From: Bacteroidales bacterium
Lineage (GTDB): Bacteria; Bacteroidota; Bacteroidia; Bacteroidales; P3
DNA: 9,815 nt
NCBI GenBank assembly: GCA_017647065.1
Contig: JAGCLI010000062.1
Location: 1 to 9,815, forward strand
Direction of reading: 5' to 3'
The notes beneath the pieces are model-generated. The model saw only the letters and a list, made by a program, of their open reading frames with translations. It did not search any database and was not told the DNA's origin. Below, piece by piece: positions 9,401 to 9,815 of this stretch. Every line of letters begins with the position of its first letter. Position 1 is the first letter of the stretch. The translations under genes were made by a program, and so were the position numbers.

Positions 9401-9815
9401 ATGATTCATCGCCAACTTCCCAACTAATTGTTGCAGCATAGGGTGAAGAAATATATACCGATAGGTCATTTGGAGGATAACAATAGTCTTCCGAAGGGAA
9501 AAGTCCAAATTTTGTTACCGGCCTTACTGTTTGCAATGAACCCGAACCATGAGTAGAACTTAAATTATAGGCTTGCGTATCGCTGTATCTAACAATTGAA
9601 GAAGAATTTGAGGCTGATACTTTAAATCTTCTTCCAGAATAATATTGATTATCGGACCTTATTACAGCAACCATCAAATTATTTTGCCCCGAATATTCAA
9701 AAATCTCTGGAAAATTAAAGGTTGTCCAACCATTTGTCAAATGCAATGGACCTGAATATACTTGAACAAAATTATCAGACGAAGAAAATTCCGAAATGAT
9801 TGAATCACTAACCTC
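3483..9815 (-). CDS. Giant modular Fn3 / jelly-roll surface protein with T9SS sorting domain (5' end outside window)
   Basis: The frame is open from the right edge to the TAA at 3483 (2,110 codons visible). Residue numbers here count from the TTG at 9746, which is not a real start: 23 further in-frame residues precede it, including VQVYSGPLHLTNGW split across that point. Residues 1-80 end a beta-rich domain common in Bacteroidota surface proteins. Then come seven units (~90-1992), each a fibronectin-type-III-like domain followed by a beta-sandwich related to the choice-of-anchor-J / cleaved-adhesin group of gingipain and HagA adhesin regions. Residues ~2011-2087 are a T9SS type A sorting domain. 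No catalytic motif, transmembrane segment or protease domain is visible in this part, so adhesion or matrix binding is the likely role, though an enzyme domain could lie upstream. The protein is rich in Asn, Ser, Thr and acidic residues and poor in Lys/Arg, as exported adhesins often are. The gene is convergent with porZ-recO and has its own terminator. The binding partner is unknown. Confidence 0.9.
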   Translation of the reverse strand, partial: EVSDSIISEFSSSDNFVQVYSGPLHLTNGWTTFNFPEIFEYSGQNNLMVAVIRSDNQYYSGRRFKVSASNSSSIVRYSDTQAYNLSSTHGSGSLQTVRPVTKFGLFPSEDYCYPPNDLSVYISSPYAATISWEVGDESSSTFTLAYKTDLDDDWTIADDEIQDTSYTLTSLLPYTKYHIKLWAVCPGSNSFQRETYFITQPDESCFISLTYDEDFDNFDDGNKWRYTHYGENKWHVGPAVNNTRNLDGDFTQGNALYISNDGGLTNSYDNTSTSVSHFSTLLTLLDSVHYGISFDYKIVGQGYYDNLTVSLAPLYTELNTNNSDFIEIATINNSYNTWRRFEAVFPQNLVEGDYQLIFTWENNNYTGENPPAAIDNLRVQASLCAVPANFAATLADVDGNASMTVNITDNVNQAASYIVEYRLAGESIWDTIQEANPVMVPYLPYSSTIEYRVVANCATSGVSMPSIIKKISTPCGITENFPYKEYFESNVFINTSSGNTPNCWKTINGGEDYSQWNYYSQNGINGSGNLYLQILGYGDELVVDEWIISPTFALNGNQRLNFQYKLMYQNQGMSKPKIDIYLYNTDIVDYSSPQDTVYCEYVTTIYDSNLTATKWKMAEILLNDYVGNYRIAIVVRELCDNFSIDNFVVSDIPDCFEVYGLEVKAYSGTSVSVNYETDNISGSGVAIAYAEEILNQHFDPESADMEIISGDEELPYILEGLEPGKTYIFAASQTCGGEWSDTVKATLPRVYSVPFEFDLDTEVSTPEMNFTTTNNYNNWFLGEIYNSSFETDSLPGRALYVTSDNGTSASYIPGDTNNCYAYLNVEFNSGAEYELFFDWICEGNANNDYLKVYLVPFGQSISEEYAITEELNLSSQWQRKQVILPANRYNGGYQLIFEFYTNGYLSEYRLPAIIDNIRIDVNECARIVDLDLSVTDTETGPNVVVGLLDEFNTNASYVLRYKESNESTFTEITGLTRESFPYTLSNQIDYQSIYQLQIGVICEQGAEPYFNEEIFSIMTPCIVLQTPWEMDFEENILEEQYCWERYNGFIAVNDTTYTSTLNPNSSWAIEEVTLNGINSSRLNVNLRGLETKDWVVTPTINLGDGSTVKQLVFDLALRASNQDVSSQCGNDDRFVVMLSTDNGESWDIHNAIVFKNNDEDTLHNLSSITNQAFPFSWKRLDENNQALSGLVKIAFYVESTIANTDNILCIDNLSVEDWNECQTPHNPYVLAENVSSSSAIVDFTTIDDNVEYFEYVVVAGECDNFDTLQTMTSSETSIELQNLEEETFYTFAVRSICGENIASSWISTTFTTLVEPKQIPFVTTFSDNVSWYYSTNGVNANSWSIGSATSADSNGMAAYLSTDEGISYDAEITQNSTIAYLWQDLSFGETENNFELSFDWKCIGRVGSPQVYGAINVYLVDIAPLSIVELPSNPIITLHSSEQWQSERIYLGNIIGDKRLVFATYGYTTENEALTPAAIDNVGIIVSPCSLIEELSVLNIGTNSMDLVWEETGADSYVVYYRDEYSAEYLTMTTTNNFATLSNIGASTRYFIKVKGVCGESESIISEEISQITLSEIATLPYSCDFESAGANGWVIKNGNCENKWWVGDINHNSNKALFVTGDNGLTNNINFSNPSVVIAEKHFQLGQSDSIRISFDVKLPENNNYNYLKVFFVPENVEFESSFLAYGFSSIGYSDGVLICNSQSENSYIINNIINTQNMSITIPTPYNEIRKLVFVWVNNYNNVSAQGAIIDNVIVEEIGDIITCTKPVGNSIIANNVLQTTATISWQDNNPTHNAWNVYYKSENETNYNFVTVTNQTSVTLTELSLYTFYYVYVRTNCGEEESYSTDTIRFQTHCEGVEEFPYFVGFEDQDLSCWVIEGNRGNDWTTISSSESNAQIPIAYEGNQMLCFEAEDGNNSIVASPIFNLSELEQPYVKFRYYISLNADYGDKLSLYYRENQSSEWINLKNYTTPTMDWILDSLSLPNPTSSYQIAFKVLGDYPLAVSLDALSVYDLGSIGDGALSDVENANELQATIFPNPANNQAILKVEGLSQDAKILICDMQGRIVEKGEMKCNEKEYKLELEKFASGVYYIRIVTDKAVSTQKLIVE
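3486..3716 (-). other. T9SS type A C-terminal sorting domain coding segment
   Basis: The last 77 codons of the giant gene. The domain opens with ATIFPNPANNQAILKVEG, continues with ILICDMQGRIVEKGEM and ends with FASGVYYIRIVTD and STQKLIVE. These are the three conserved blocks of type A sorting domains (PNP, middle D-xxG-(R/K), and GxYxI...K(L/I)xV at the end). In characterised systems it directs passage through the outer membrane by the T9SS and is then removed by PorU while the protein is attached to lipopolysaccharide. A linker rich in small and acidic residues (~1993-2010) precedes it. Confidence 0.93.
3771..9479 (-). repeat. Seven tandem Fn3 + jelly-roll units within the giant gene
   Basis: Approximate unit borders on the DNA, in protein order: 9479-8673, 8666-7854, 7853-7047, 7046-6156, 6155-5352, 5351-4521, 4520-3771 (about 250-300 codons each). 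The repetition is at protein level; I saw no long DNA identity, so the units are old and diverged. The jelly-roll halves fall into two kinds. Type A (units 1, 3, 5, 6) has N-x-W-x-x-G, an ALYVTSDNG-like block, an FDW...LKVYLVP-like block and a closing PAAIDN-like motif. Type B (units 2, 4, 7) has CW near its start, D-x-x-(I/V)-(I/V)-(S/T/A)-(S/P)-P-like SPTF/TPTI/SPIF blocks and a closing IDN or LDA. The order A-B-A-B-A-A-B is read by eye and should be tested by alignment. Confidence 0.75.

Noticed and set aside
9744..9746. TTG at 9746 as the start of the giant minus-strand gene
   Set aside because: The frame stays open for 23 more codons to the window edge, no signal peptide follows the TTG, and a recognisable domain motif (VYSGPLHLTNGW) spans it. 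The true start is outside the window.
1..9815. A new defence, mobile or biosynthetic system
   Set aside because: All coding space is explained by release factor 1, PorZ, RecO and one modular surface protein. No integrase, transposase, toxin, nuclease, methylase or reverse transcriptase motif was seen on either strand.

Overview
The window looks like a chromosomal segment from a member of the Bacteroidota (Bacteroidetes). The DNA is AT-rich (by eye about one third G+C). Start codons have A-rich leaders without a clear Shine-Dalgarno. The gene content is typical of the phylum: a PorZ-like type IX secretion system (T9SS) protein and a giant modular surface protein ending in a T9SS type A sorting domain. 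The genus cannot be fixed from this sequence.

Layout: (1) bases 1-198, plus strand, the 3' end of prfA (release factor 1), cut by the left edge. (2) bases 199-268, a short AT-rich gap from which a long hairpin extends into the next gene, with the porZ start codon in its loop. (3) 269-2617, porZ, a secreted two-propeller protein of the T9SS attachment complex. (4) 2623-3348, recO, five bases behind porZ and probably co-transcribed. (5) 3349-3482, a convergent intergenic region with two terminator-like inverted repeats and a 21-base periodic A-rich motif. (6) 3483 to the right edge, minus strand, one open frame filling about two thirds of the window. It encodes more than 2,100 residues: an N-terminal fragment of a further domain, seven tandem units each made of a fibronectin-type-III-like domain plus a beta-sandwich (jelly-roll) domain, and a C-terminal T9SS sorting domain.

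The genes connect through secretion. PorZ, by analogy with Porphyromonas gingivalis, is a surface component of the machine that recognises the C-terminal sorting domain of cargo, removes it and anchors the protein to lipopolysaccharide. The giant minus-strand protein has exactly such a sorting domain and is a plausible client. prfA and recO are housekeeping genes. I see no RNA gene, insertion sequence, phage gene, CRISPR array or defence system. I do not think the window contains a new multi-gene system. The points worth a second look are the hairpin around the porZ start, the structured convergent intergenic region, and the regular two-subtype architecture of the giant protein.
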